A DNA stretch of 64,000 bases, taken from NCBI RefSeq assembly GCF_030816935.1, contig NZ_JAUSYO010000001.1, positions 3,782,001 through 3,846,000 on the forward strand, written 5' to 3'. Under the pieces are notes generated by a model. The model saw nothing but the letters and a program-made list of their open reading frames with translations, was not told the origin of the DNA and did not search any database. Position numbers and translations under genes: made by a program. Within the stretch, counting starts at the first letter, position 1. Each line of letters starts with the position of its first letter. Origin of the DNA: Arthrobacter sp. B3I9. GTDB taxonomy: Bacteria > Actinomycetota > Actinomycetes > Actinomycetales > Micrococcaceae. Below, piece by piece: positions 8,813-16,983 of the stretch.

Positions 8813-9493
8813 CTACGGCTCGAACTTGTAGCCGAGCCCGCGGACGGTGATCAGGTAGCGCGGCGTGGAAGGGTCGGGCTCGATCTTGCTGCGAAGCCGT
8901 TTCACGTGGACATCCAGCGTCTTGGTGTCCCCCACATAGTCCGAGCCCCAGACGCGGTCGATCAGCTGTCCCCGGGTGAGCACCCGGCCGGAGTTCCGCA
9001 GCAGCATCTCCAGCAGCTCGAACTCCTTGAGCGGAAGCGAGACCTGCTCGCCGCTGACGCTCACCACGTGCCGTTCGACGTCCATCCGGACGGGGCCGGC
9101 GTGCACCGTGCTGGAAATCAGTTCCTCTGGTTCGCCCTGCCGGCGGAGCACGGCCCGGACCCGGGCGACAAGCTCCCGGGAAGAGTACGGCTTGGTGACG
9201 TAGTCATCGGCGCCGAGTTCCAGCCCCACAACCTTGTCGATTTCGGCATCTTTGGCCGTCAGCATTATCACCGGAACAGAGGAACGTTGCCGTAGCTGGC
9301 GGCAGACTTCGGTGCCGGACTGGCCGGGGAGCTGCAGGTCCAGGAGGACCAGGTCGGCGCCGTTGCGGTCGAACTCGGTGATGGCGTCAAGTCCGTTGTC
9401 CACCACCTCCACCTCGAATCCTTCCTTGCCCAGCAAATAGGACAGCGGGTCGCTGAACGACTCTTCGTCCTCGACAATCAAGATCCTGCTCAA
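8813..9493 (-). CDS. regX3: Phosphate-responsive response regulator RegX3 (PhoB/OmpR family)
   Basis: A 226-residue two-component response regulator. The receiver domain (res 1-115) has the acidic pocket in IVEDEESF, the phosphoacceptor Asp in LVLLDLQLPGQSG and Lys in DYVTKPYS. The C-terminal winged-helix DNA-binding domain (res ~130-226) ends in TVRGLGYKFEP. The start overlaps the stop of the kinase gene by four bases (ATGA), indicating translational coupling. SenX3-RegX3 is the actinobacterial phosphate-starvation system, and phoU next door supports this over a generic OmpR assignment. It probably binds the PHO-box array upstream of senX3. Confidence 0.92.
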   Translation of the reverse strand: MSRILIVEDEESFSDPLSYLLGKEGFEVEVVDNGLDAITEFDRNGADLVLLDLQLPGQSGTEVCRQLRQRSSVPVIMLTAKDAEIDKVVGLELGADDYVTKPYSSRELVARVRAVLRRQGEPEELISSTVHAGPVRMDVERHVVSVSGEQVSLPLKEFELLEMLLRNSGRVLTRGQLIDRVWGSDYVGDTKTLDVHVKRLRSKIEPDPSTPRYLITVRGLGYKFEP

Positions 9494-10770
9494 GCGGTGG
9501 CTCCTTGCTCATGGACGCCTGCGGCGTTCCTTCTCTGGGGTTGTTGCGGTTGCGGGGCTTGTCTGGGTTCTCCGGCGGGCGGAACCGCGCGCCGCGTGGC
9601 GGGCGCCGATGGCTTAGCCGCCTCGAGGGCGTCGGCGTCGTCCTGGCCCTCCATCTCCGGAAGCCTGATGGTGAATGTGGATCCCTGTCCAGGCTGGGAC
9701 CAGAGGGTGACTTCGCCGCCGTGGTTGGAGATGACGTGCTTCACGATGCTCAGGCCAAGGCCGGTGCCGCCGGTATGCCGGGACCGTGCCGCGTCCACCC
9801 GGTAAAAGCGTTCGAAGACCCGTTCCTGGTCCTCGGGACTGAGCCCTTCACCCTGGTCCGTCACCGACACCGCAACCAGGCCCTCTTTGGCCCGGACACC
9901 GATGCCCACCCGGGTGTTCTCAGGCGAGTACCGGATGGCATTGTCAATGAGGTTCCGCAGCGCTGTCACGAGCAGGTCCTGGTCGCCGTGCACCATGGCA
10001 TGCACGCGGCCCCCGACCACCAGCTGGATATTCTTCGTCTCGGCCGGCAGCTGCGACCGGTCGACGGCCTCCGACACCACCGTGTTGATATCCACCGGCC
10101 GTCCCTGCTGCGCGACGTTGGCCCCCTGCAGGCGGGACAGCTCGATGATGTCCTGGACCAGGGCCGCCAGCCGGGCCGACTCCTTGTGCATGCGTTTGGC
10201 AAAGCGCCGGACGGCTTCGGGGTCGTCCGCGGAGGACTCCAGCGCCTCGGCCAGGAGGGAGATGCCGCCGACCGGGGTCTTCAACTCATGCGAGACGTTG
10301 GCGACAAAGTCATTCCGGACTTCCTCGGTGCGGGTGAACTCGGTGCGGTCATCGGCCAGCAGGAGGATATATTCCTCTGCGATCATGGCCGCCCGGACCT
10401 GCACCACGATGGTGCCCTGGCCCAGCGGGCCGCGGGGCAGCTCGAGCTGTTTCTCCAGGATCACCCCGTCCCGCCGGACCCGGGCCGTCATGTCCAGGAC
10501 CTGGTCGTGCACCAGAGTGTGCCCGCGCACCAGGCCGTAGGCGTAGGCCGCGGGACTGGCCCGCACGACGCCGTCGATCGCATCCACAACAACAAAGGCG
10601 CGCCCCACGGCGGCCAGCACTTCAGCGGCCCCGTCCGGGAGCGCGGGATCGGCGAACTCCATGTCCGTAAGCTGGCGTTGCTGCTCGCTGACCCGGAACG
10701 CGAGAAGGCCGACGATGCCAAGCGAGAGGCCGATCAGGCCGGCAATCACACCGATGAGCATTGGATCCAC
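9490..10770 (-). CDS. senX3: Sensor histidine kinase SenX3 (PhoR-like)
   Basis: Membrane-bound phosphate-sensing kinase of about 426 residues. One N-terminal membrane segment (~res 5-25) is followed by a PAS-like region (~45-140), a HisKA domain with the phosphorylatable His in NFVANVSHELKTP, and a HATPase domain with N-box NLIDNAIRYS and G-boxes DQGEGLS and GTGLGLSIV. The ~45-residue tail is Pro/Gln/Ala-rich and probably disordered. The start is ambiguous: GTG 10770 or ATG 10761; GGAG lies 2 and 11 bases upstream respectively. It forms an operon with regX3 and is divergent from phoU across a PHO-box array. Confidence 0.92.
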   Translation of the reverse strand: MDPMLIGVIAGLIGLSLGIVGLLAFRVSEQQRQLTDMEFADPALPDGAAEVLAAVGRAFVVVDAIDGVVRASPAAYAYGLVRGHTLVHDQVLDMTARVRRDGVILEKQLELPRGPLGQGTIVVQVRAAMIAEEYILLLADDRTEFTRTEEVRNDFVANVSHELKTPVGGISLLAEALESSADDPEAVRRFAKRMHKESARLAALVQDIIELSRLQGANVAQQGRPVDINTVVSEAVDRSQLPAETKNIQLVVGGRVHAMVHGDQDLLVTALRNLIDNAIRYSPENTRVGIGVRAKEGLVAVSVTDQGEGLSPEDQERVFERFYRVDAARSRHTGGTGLGLSIVKHVISNHGGEVTLWSQPGQGSTFTIRLPEMEGQDDADALEAAKPSAPATRRAVPPAGEPRQAPQPQQPQRRNAAGVHEQGATA

Positions 10771-10830
10771 GGCTCCAGCTTATGCTCTGGCGCGGGGCCT
10801 AAATCGAAATCTCGTGCCATTCCGGCCGCG

Positions 10831-10874
10831 GTTCAACTAACGTTCATCTGTTGGGACGTAACAGTTCACCGGAG
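10831..10874. promoter_or_regulatory. PHO-box array (four 11-bp units)
   Basis: Units of exactly 11 bp run head to tail: GTTCAACTAAC, GTTCATCTGTT, GGGACGTAACA (degenerate) and GTTCACCGGAG. GTTCAYC-type direct repeats with this period are the known binding pattern of actinobacterial PhoP and related phosphate regulators. The array lies 60 bases upstream of senX3 and 95 bases upstream of phoU, so it may control both, including autoregulation of senX3-regX3. Confidence 0.75.
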
Positions 10875-10968
10875 ACTGGAAGAGTTGAGCGTTGAAGCGC
10901 CGAGAGGTGAACCGAAATAGGCCTGCCGCCCCCATGGCCGGCAATATTTCCGAGGAAAGGACGCACAC

Positions 10969-11631
10969 GTGCGTAAGGTTTTTCAGGAAGAGCTTACCCA
11001 GGTCGGGGAACAGCTCGTCGAGATTTCCCAGCTGGTCAGTGAGGCCATCGGTAAGGCCGTAACAGCCTTCGAAGGCGCCGACGTCGACCTCGCCGAGGAC
11101 GTCATTGCCGCCGATGCCAGGATCGACTTCCTGCAGAACAGCCTCGACGAGCGCGCCATCGACATCCTGGCGCTGCAGGGCCCGGTCGCCAGCGACCTGC
11201 GCATGATCGTGGGCTCACTCCGGATGAGCGCTTCGCTGGAGCGGATGGGTGACCTCGCCCGTCACCTCGCCCAGCTGGCCCGGCTCCGTTACCCCGCGGC
11301 CGTGATCCCCGCTTCGCTGCAGGAGACGTTCCGCAGCTTTGCCGAGCAGGACCTGCTGATCGCCACCAAACTTACAGAGCTGCTGGAGACCCGCGACCTG
11401 GAGGTGGCCCGGGACATCATGAAGGCCAACAGCGCCGTCAACGATCTCCACTTGAGCGTCTTCAAGGCAATCGCCCGGAACGACTGGCAGGAATCCCCCG
11501 CCACCACGGTCGACGTCGCGTTGGCCAGCCGCTACTTTGAGCGCTTCGCGGACCACGGGGTCTCGGTGGCCCAGAAGGTGACTTACCTGGTCACCGGGGC
11601 GTGGCAGCCCAACAGCATCGAGCACAGCTGA
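10969..11631 (+). CDS. phoU: Phosphate signalling complex protein PhoU
   Basis: A 220-residue all-helical PhoU with two tandem three-helix PhoU domains (res ~10-105 and ~115-210). It starts MRKVFQEELTQVGEQLVEIS, and each domain contains the metal-binding pattern E/DxxxD, as in ADARIDFLQ and ASRYFERFADH. PhoU damps phosphate-starvation signalling by coupling the Pst transporter to the kinase, and its position beside senX3-regX3 fits. The start is GTG 10969 with GAGGAAAGG upstream. It is convergent with gpmA through a shared hairpin terminator. Confidence 0.94.
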   Translation: MRKVFQEELTQVGEQLVEISQLVSEAIGKAVTAFEGADVDLAEDVIAADARIDFLQNSLDERAIDILALQGPVASDLRMIVGSLRMSASLERMGDLARHLAQLARLRYPAAVIPASLQETFRSFAEQDLLIATKLTELLETRDLEVARDIMKANSAVNDLHLSVFKAIARNDWQESPATTVDVALASRYFERFADHGVSVAQKVTYLVTGAWQPNSIEHS

Positions 11632-11665
11632 CGCCAGCGCCGGCAGCAGGGCGCGGCGTACGACG

Positions 11666-11705
11666 GCGGCCGGTCACCTTCTCGGGTGACCGGCCGCTCG
11701 TTGTT
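11666..11705. terminator. Bidirectional terminator between phoU and gpmA
   Basis: A 13-bp perfect stem (GCGGCCGGTCACC and its complement, 11666-11678 / 11685-11697) with a TTCTCG loop lies between two convergent genes. Only a weak T-rich tail (TCGTTGTT) follows on the plus strand. Confidence 0.7.
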
Positions 11706-11729
11706 GCCTGGTGGTGTGGATCGAAGTTG

Positions 11730-12476
11730 TTACTTCTTGCCCTGGTTGGCCACGGCCTGGATGGCAGCAGCAGCGGCCTCCGGGTCGAGGTACGTGCCGC
11801 CCGGCTTCACCGGCGCGAAGTTCTCGTCCAGGTCGTAGACCAGCGGAATGCCGGTCGGGATGTTCAGGCCGGCGATGTCCTCGTCGCTGATGCCGTCCAG
11901 GTGCTTGACCAGGGCCCGCAGCGAGTTGCCGTGGGCCGTGACCAGGACAGTCTTCCCGGCCTTGAGGTCCTCTTTGATGTCAGATTCCCAGTACGGCATA
12001 AGACGGTCCAGGACGTCTTTGAGGCACTCGGTGCGGGGGATGGCTTCGCCGAGGTCGGCGTAACGGGGGTCACCCGCCTGGGAGAACTCCGAGTCGTCGT
12101 CGAGGGGCGGCGGCGGGGTGTCGTAGGAGCGGCGCCAGAGCATGAACTGCTCCTCGCCGAACTCGGCGAGGGTCTGGGCCTTGTCCTTGCCCTGCAAGGC
12201 ACCGTAGTGGCGTTCGTTGAGGCGCCAGTCTCGCTTGACGTCGATCCAGCCCCGGTCGGCTGTCTCGAGGGCCAGGTTAGCCGTGTTGATGGCCCGCTTC
12301 AGGCGGGAGGTGTACAGGATGTCCGGGAGAATGTTGTTCTCCACGAGAAGCTCGCCGCCGCGAACCGCTTCGGTGCGGCCCTGGTCGTTCAGGTCAACGT
12401 CCACCCAGCCGGTGAACAGGTTCTTGGCGTTCCATTCGCTGTGGCCGTGGCGCAGCAGAATCAGCTTGTAGGTCAT
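11730..12476 (-). CDS. gpmA: 2,3-bisphosphoglycerate-dependent phosphoglycerate mutase
   Basis: Glycolytic/gluconeogenic enzyme of 248 residues interconverting 3- and 2-phosphoglycerate through a phosphohistidine. The phosphoacceptor loop [10 protein letters not shown] (~res 5-14), the [15 protein letters not shown] segment and the second catalytic His in [12 protein letters not shown] are present, with the length typical of dPGM. The start is ATG 12476, with AGGA about eight bases upstream; ATG 12485 is also possible. Convergent with phoU, as in many actinobacteria. Confidence 0.95.
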   Translation of the reverse strand: MTYKLILLRHGHSEWNAKNLFTGWVDVDLNDQGRTEAVRGGELLVENNILPDILYTSRLKRAINTANLALETADRGWIDVKRDWRLNERHYGALQGKDKAQTLAEFGEEQFMLWRRSYDTPPPPLDDDSEFSQAGDPRYADLGEAIPRTECLKDVLDRLMPYWESDIKEDLKAGKTVLVTAHGNSLRALVKHLDGISDEDIAGLNIPTGIPLVYDLDENFAPVKPGGTYLDPEAAAAAIQAVANQGKK

Positions 12477-12568
12477 GGTTTTCATCCTAGCGGAGCAGTC
12501 GGGGACGGTGCCGAGCGTTACATTCGTGGGGCACAGGTGCCTGCGCGGGCTCAAGATAGGGTGGGCGT

Positions 12569-13435
12569 GTGGTGCAAAAGGCTGAGCGCGTTGGTTCCTC
12601 TGGAATTCGGAGCGGCCCCCAGGGCGCGGTCCGCAGCGGGCGCCCGGTGGGCAACGTGACCCGCGGGACCACCAACCCGAACAGGATGCGGCGGCTCGAC
12701 CGATGGTTGGCCGGACCGCAGGCGTGGCGGCTCCGGGCGGCCGCCGATCCCCTCGTGGTCGACCTCGGCTACGGCGCCTCCCCCGCCACCGCCGTCGAAC
12801 TGTTCGAGCGCCTCTCCGTGGTCCGCCCGGAAGTCCAGGTGGTCGGCATCGAAATCGAGCCCGAGAGGGTGCGGTTGGCGAAAGAACTGGAACGGCCTGG
12901 CCTTAGCTTCCGGCTCGGCGGTTTCGAGCTTCCCGTCCCGGGCCTGCCGGTGCTGGTGCGTGCCTTTAACGTGCTGCGGCAGTACGAGGAAGCCGACGTT
13001 GAGGGTATCTGGCGGCTGGTGCAGGGCCGGCTGGCGCCCTCTGGCCTGTTCATTGACGGCACCTGCGACGAAATCGGCCGCCGCGTCACGTGGGTGGCCC
13101 TCGACGCCGAGCGGCCGCTAAGCCTGAGCCTGTCCATGCGCTTCGGCAGTTTTGACCTGCCCTCCGACGTCGCGGAACGGCTGCCGAAGGCCCTGATACA
13201 CCGGAACGTGCCCGGCGAAAGAATCCATTCCTACCTGCAGGCCATGGACCAGGCCTGGCTGGAGGCGGCACCGCTGGCCTCGTTCGGGAACCGGCAGCGC
13301 TGGTCCGCAATGTGCCGGGGACTGCTCGACGCCGGCTGGCCGGTCCACGACGGGCCCTCCCGCTGGCGGCTCGGTGAACTGACCGTCGGCTGGGACGCCG
13401 TCGCCCCGCGGGCCCACGCCGGCAGGGTTCCCTGA
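12569..13435 (+). CDS. Class I SAM-dependent methyltransferase-like protein
   Basis: A 288-residue protein with a Rossmann-type SAM-binding signature [15 protein letters not shown] (~res 65-80) and an acidic second strand [11 protein letters not shown] (~res 98), followed by a hydrophobic strand resembling motif IV. The N-terminal ~35 residues are basic and probably disordered. It is conserved near gpmA and phoU in related organisms, but no substrate can be read from the sequence. The last seven codons (HAGRVP plus stop) lie inside a 25-bp sequence repeated at 50805, so the C-terminus may have been altered by a repeat. Start GTG 12569; the ribosome site is unclear. Confidence 0.75.
   Translation: MVQKAERVGSSGIRSGPQGAVRSGRPVGNVTRGTTNPNRMRRLDRWLAGPQAWRLRAAADPLVVDLGYGASPATAVELFERLSVVRPEVQVVGIEIEPERVRLAKELERPGLSFRLGGFELPVPGLPVLVRAFNVLRQYEEADVEGIWRLVQGRLAPSGLFIDGTCDEIGRRVTWVALDAERPLSLSLSMRFGSFDLPSDVAERLPKALIHRNVPGERIHSYLQAMDQAWLEAAPLASFGNRQRWSAMCRGLLDAGWPVHDGPSRWRLGELTVGWDAVAPRAHAGRVP
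13410..13434. repeat. 25-bp repeat, copy 1 (overlaps the methyltransferase 3' end)
   Basis: A stretch starting GGGCCCACGCCGG and ending GTTCCCTG is identical to 50805-50829. Here it supplies the final codons of the methyltransferase gene. It is followed by GAGCGAGCTTGCGAGC-type palindromic sequence typical of dispersed intergenic repeats. Confidence 0.85.
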
Positions 13436-13467
13436 GCGAGCTTGCGAGCTGAGGGGGCGGGCGGGAA

Positions 13468-13824
13468 TCACCAGGGGCCGTAGGGTCCTTGGCTGCGGTT
13501 TCCGCCGCGGCCCGCGTCCGTGACAGCGGGGCGGACGTCGGCGAGATAGACGGAGGCCGCCGTCACCGCTGCGAGACCGAACAGTCCCAGCGGGCCCAGG
13601 AGTCCCCCGCCACCGCCGCCCAGTACTGAGAGCAGGCCCACGGCCAGGGCGCCACCGGTGAGGCCCAGCCAGAAAGCCTTGGTCCGCTTGGACACGGCTT
13701 CGAAGGCCGGGGCCTTGTGCCGGAGGCAGTCGAAGAATGCCCACACCTCGATGACCAGGGCTACCAGGGCCAGGAGAAGATAGACCCCTGTTTCGACATA
13801 GTAAATAAGCGCGCGACCATCCAT
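13468..13824 (-). CDS. DUF2516 family membrane protein
   Basis: A 118-residue actinobacterial membrane protein. Hydrophobic segments fall at about res 8-30, 50-70 and 72-93, separated by a cytoplasmic basic loop (CLRHKAPAFEAVSKRTK). A glycine run precedes the last segment and the C-terminus is Gly/Asn/Tyr-rich. The pattern matches DUF2516, whose function is unknown. It starts at ATG 13824, ten bases downstream of the trans-sulfuration gene's stop, so the two may be co-transcribed. Confidence 0.8.
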   Translation of the reverse strand: MDGRALIYYVETGVYLLLALVALVIEVWAFFDCLRHKAPAFEAVSKRTKAFWLGLTGGALAVGLLSVLGGGGGGLLGPLGLFGLAAVTAASVYLADVRPAVTDAGRGGNRSQGPYGPW

Positions 13825-13833
13825 AGCCCCAGC

Positions 13834-15018
13834 CTAGCCGTCCAGAGTACTCAAGGCCTGCTCCAAGTCGGCCCAGAGGTCTTCGACGTTTTCGATCCCC
13901 ACGCTTAGCCGGACCAGATTGTCCGGCACGCTCAGCGGCTCCGCAGCGTGCCGGCGGCGCCGCTCAATGAGTGATTCCACCCCGCCGAGGGACGTGGCCG
14001 GCAGCCACAGCTGCAGGGCGCGGACCATGCGGTCGGCGGCGTCCGCGCCGCTGAGCCCGCCGGACTCCCCGATTTCGATGCAGAGCACCGAGCCGAAACC
14101 CTTCATCTGCGCCTTGGCCCGATCGTGGCCCGGATCCGAGGCCAACCCCGGGAAACGGATGCCGGCAACCCTTGGATGAGCGCTCAGCCGCTCGGCAAGG
14201 ACAGCAGCGGATGCCTGTGACCGCTCAATCCGCAGGGCCAGCGTGCGCAGCCCGCGCAGGGCGAGCCAGGCTTCGAAAGGTCCGGCGATTCCGCCGTGGA
14301 TGGTGCGGTGGTGCAGCAGCGTGGCCCGCAGCCCGGCGTCGGACGTCACGAGCGCGCCCAGCACGACGTCGGAATGGCCGGAGAGGTACTTGGTCACGGA
14401 ATGCAGCACGACGTCGGATCCCAGCGACAGCGGCTGCTGCACCAGCGGGGTGGAGAACGTGTTGTCGGTGACGACGACGGCACCTGCGGCGTGGGCCGCC
14501 GTGGTCAGCGCGCGGATGTCAGCGACGCCGAGCATCGGGTTGGTGGGGCTTTCCAGCCAGAGCATGCTGGCTGCTGCTCCCTCGGACGGCGTGAGCTGTT
14601 CCAGCACCGCATCGGTATCCGTGATGTCGACCGTCCGCAGTTCCAGGAATCCCTTTTCGGCCAGTTCCGTGGCCATCACGAGGGACCCGGCATAGCTGTG
14701 GGAGGGCATCACGAGCACTCCCCCGGCGGGCACCAGGGACAACGCGGAGCTAACGGCGGCGAGCCCTGAGGCATACAGCAGCCCTGGCAGCTCGGCGCCT
14801 TCGAGTTGGGCCAGGGCTTCCTCAAACGGATCCCAGGTGGGGTTGGAGTACCGGCCGTAGCCGCGGTCGCCGTCGCCCAGGGGTCCGGTGCCGAAATAGG
14901 TGGAGGACAGCACGAGCGGCGGGTTGACCGGCTGGTCGCGGGTGCGCGGGGGACGGCCGGCCGCCACCACGACAGTTTGGGCGGACAGCGAGGCTGCCTG
15001 CTCTTCGGAGAGACTCAT
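13834..15018 (-). CDS. Cys/Met metabolism PLP enzyme (cystathionine gamma-synthase/lyase type)
   Basis: A 394-residue fold-type I PLP enzyme of the trans-sulfuration family. The Schiff-base Lys lies in VLHSVTKYLSGHSDVV, preceded by the PLP-binding Asp in VVVTDNTFSTP. An Arg/Tyr phosphate loop is present (GYGRYSNPTW). These features are shared by cystathionine gamma-synthase, cystathionine gamma-lyase and methionine gamma-lyase, and the sequence does not settle which reaction is run, so no symbol is given. ATG 15018 is the first good start, without a clear ribosome site. It is divergent from tmk. Confidence 0.87.
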   Translation of the reverse strand: MSLSEEQAASLSAQTVVVAAGRPPRTRDQPVNPPLVLSSTYFGTGPLGDGDRGYGRYSNPTWDPFEEALAQLEGAELPGLLYASGLAAVSSALSLVPAGGVLVMPSHSYAGSLVMATELAEKGFLELRTVDITDTDAVLEQLTPSEGAAASMLWLESPTNPMLGVADIRALTTAAHAAGAVVVTDNTFSTPLVQQPLSLGSDVVLHSVTKYLSGHSDVVLGALVTSDAGLRATLLHHRTIHGGIAGPFEAWLALRGLRTLALRIERSQASAAVLAERLSAHPRVAGIRFPGLASDPGHDRAKAQMKGFGSVLCIEIGESGGLSGADAADRMVRALQLWLPATSLGGVESLIERRRRHAAEPLSVPDNLVRLSVGIENVEDLWADLEQALSTLDG

Positions 15019-15106
15019 GGTGACAGGGTACTTCGACGGCAAGCGCGGCGGCCAAGGCGTTACGCGGGCACTCTACTGTGTCGGTGATTGTCGGTAGGCT
15101 AGGGAA

Positions 15107-15763
15107 GTGACCACCCAGAGCCCCGGACTGTTTATCGCCTTTGAGGGCGGCGACGGTGCCGGTAAGTCCACGCAGACCGCCGAACTGGCCGAGGCGCTTG
15201 AGTCGCAGGGCCTCACGGTGCTGCGAACCCGCGAGCCTGGCGGCACCCCCATCGGCGAGAAGCTGCGCTCGCTGGTGCTGGATCACGGCCACGGCCACAT
15301 TGACGCCCACACCGAGGCCCTGATCTTCGCGGCTTCCAGGGCCGCCCACGCCGGCCAGGTGATCCGGCCCGCCCTCGAACGCGGCGAGATCGTCCTCACC
15401 GACCGTTACATCGACTCCTCGGTCGCCTACCAGGGCGCTGGACGCGGCCTCGGTACCGATGCCGTCCGGGAGATCAACGAATGGGCAACGTCGGGGCTGC
15501 AGCCTCATCTGACGGTGCTCCTGGACGTGGACCCTGAAGTCGGCCGCCGCCGCCGCACGGCGGGCGATGCCGCCGAGGACAGGCTGGAATCCGAAGCCGA
15601 TGAATTCCACTCGCGCATCCGTGCCGCGTTCCTCAACCTTGCCGACGCCCACCCGGAGAAATACTTGGTGCTCCCCGCGCACCTGCCGGTCAAGGAACTT
15701 TCCGCACGGATCCTCGAGCGCGTTGAGTCCTTGCTCCCACTGTCCGGCAGCGTCGCGAGATGA
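15107..15763 (+). CDS. tmk: Thymidylate kinase
   Basis: dTMP kinase of 218 residues, making dTDP for DNA synthesis. The P-loop FEGGDGAGKSTQ (~res 10-21), the DR-Y motif LTDRYIDSSVAYQGAGRGL and the lid region rich in Arg (PEVGRRRRTAGDAAEDRLE) are all present. Start GTG 15107. The stop overlaps the holB start by four bases (ATGA), a conserved tmk-holB arrangement in bacteria. Confidence 0.95.
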   Translation: MTTQSPGLFIAFEGGDGAGKSTQTAELAEALESQGLTVLRTREPGGTPIGEKLRSLVLDHGHGHIDAHTEALIFAASRAAHAGQVIRPALERGEIVLTDRYIDSSVAYQGAGRGLGTDAVREINEWATSGLQPHLTVLLDVDPEVGRRRRTAGDAAEDRLESEADEFHSRIRAAFLNLADAHPEKYLVLPAHLPVKELSARILERVESLLPLSGSVAR

Positions 15764-16902
15764 CCGTCTGGGATGACCTCCAGGGCCAGCCCGCCGTCGT
15801 CGCACAGTTGCGCCAGGCCGCCCAGGGTGAGGGGCTCACGCACGCCTGGCTTTTCACCGGCCCGCCGGGATCCGGCCGGTCCAACGCGGCAAAGGCCTTT
15901 GCCGCGGCGCTGAATTGCGACCAGGAGGATGTCAGCGAGCGCGGCTGCGGTCACTGTGCCGCGTGCCTGACCATCCTTGGCGAAACGCACTCGGATGTGG
16001 CCTTCGTGCGCACCGAAAAGGTCACCATCACTATCGACGAGGCCCGTGAGTTGGTGGCCACAGCCGGTAACCGGCCGTCCTCGGCCCGGTGGCGCATCAT
16101 CGTCGTCGAGGATGCCGACCGGATGGCCGAACGCACCACCAACGTGCTGCTCAAAGCCATCGAGGAACCAACGCCCCGCACCGTGTGGATGCTCTGCGCG
16201 CCGTCTCCGGCCGACGTCCTCGTGACCATCCGCTCGCGGTGCCGGGCGGTTGCCCTCCGGCTGCCGCCCGCCGCCGACGTCGCGGCCCTGCTGGTAAAGC
16301 GCGACGGCGTGGATCCTGCCGTGGCGGAACGTGCGGCCCGAGCGGCGCAAAGCCATGTCGGCATAGCCCGGCGCTTGGCCCGGGACCCCGACGCGCGGCA
16401 GCGCCGGCTGGACACGGTGCGGTTTCCGCTCGGTCTTCGCGGCGTCACAGCAGCCGTGATGATGGCGGACAAGCTCGTCAAGATTGCCACCGAGGAAGCC
16501 AACAGCTCCAACGACGAGCGTGACGCCGCAGAAAAGGCCGCCTTGCTCGCCACCCTCGGCGCACCCGAGAGCGGCACCCTGCCCCCGGCCATGCGCGCCC
16601 AGGTGAAACAGCTCGAGGACGACCAGAAACGCCGCGCCAAACGTTCGGTGACGGACTCCCTTGACCGGACGCTGACGGACCTGTTGTCCTTTTACCGGGA
16701 TGTTCTCATCATCCAGATGGGGAACGCGGTGGAACTCGTCAACGTTGAACTCAGGAGCGAGCTTGAAGAGTTTGCACGGCATTCCACTGCAGACACCACC
16801 CTCGCCCGGATGGACGCCATCAACACGGCGCGCCAAAGAATCACAACCACCAACGTTGCTCCGCTGCTGGCCATCGAGTCCATGGCCAGCAGCCTCATCT
16901 GA
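15760..16902 (+). CDS. holB: DNA polymerase III subunit delta'
   Basis: Clamp-loader subunit of 380 residues that helps open the beta clamp. An AAA+ fold with a degenerate Walker A (GPPGSGRSN, Lys replaced by Arg) is expected for the non-hydrolysing delta' subunit. A four-Cys-type zinc module (GCGHCAACLT) follows near res 65, and the sensor 1/SRC motif reads VTIRSRCRAVALRLP. The C-terminal third is a helical collar domain. Translationally coupled to tmk. Confidence 0.92.
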   Translation: MTVWDDLQGQPAVVAQLRQAAQGEGLTHAWLFTGPPGSGRSNAAKAFAAALNCDQEDVSERGCGHCAACLTILGETHSDVAFVRTEKVTITIDEARELVATAGNRPSSARWRIIVVEDADRMAERTTNVLLKAIEEPTPRTVWMLCAPSPADVLVTIRSRCRAVALRLPPAADVAALLVKRDGVDPAVAERAARAAQSHVGIARRLARDPDARQRRLDTVRFPLGLRGVTAAVMMADKLVKIATEEANSSNDERDAAEKAALLATLGAPESGTLPPAMRAQVKQLEDDQKRRAKRSVTDSLDRTLTDLLSFYRDVLIIQMGNAVELVNVELRSELEEFARHSTADTTLARMDAINTARQRITTTNVAPLLAIESMASSLI

Positions 16903-16983
16903 TGTTGCCCGTGCCGCACCCGTCCGCCCCGGACCTACACGGCCGGCAACGCTGCTGCAATCCAAACCAATGAGGAGAACCGC

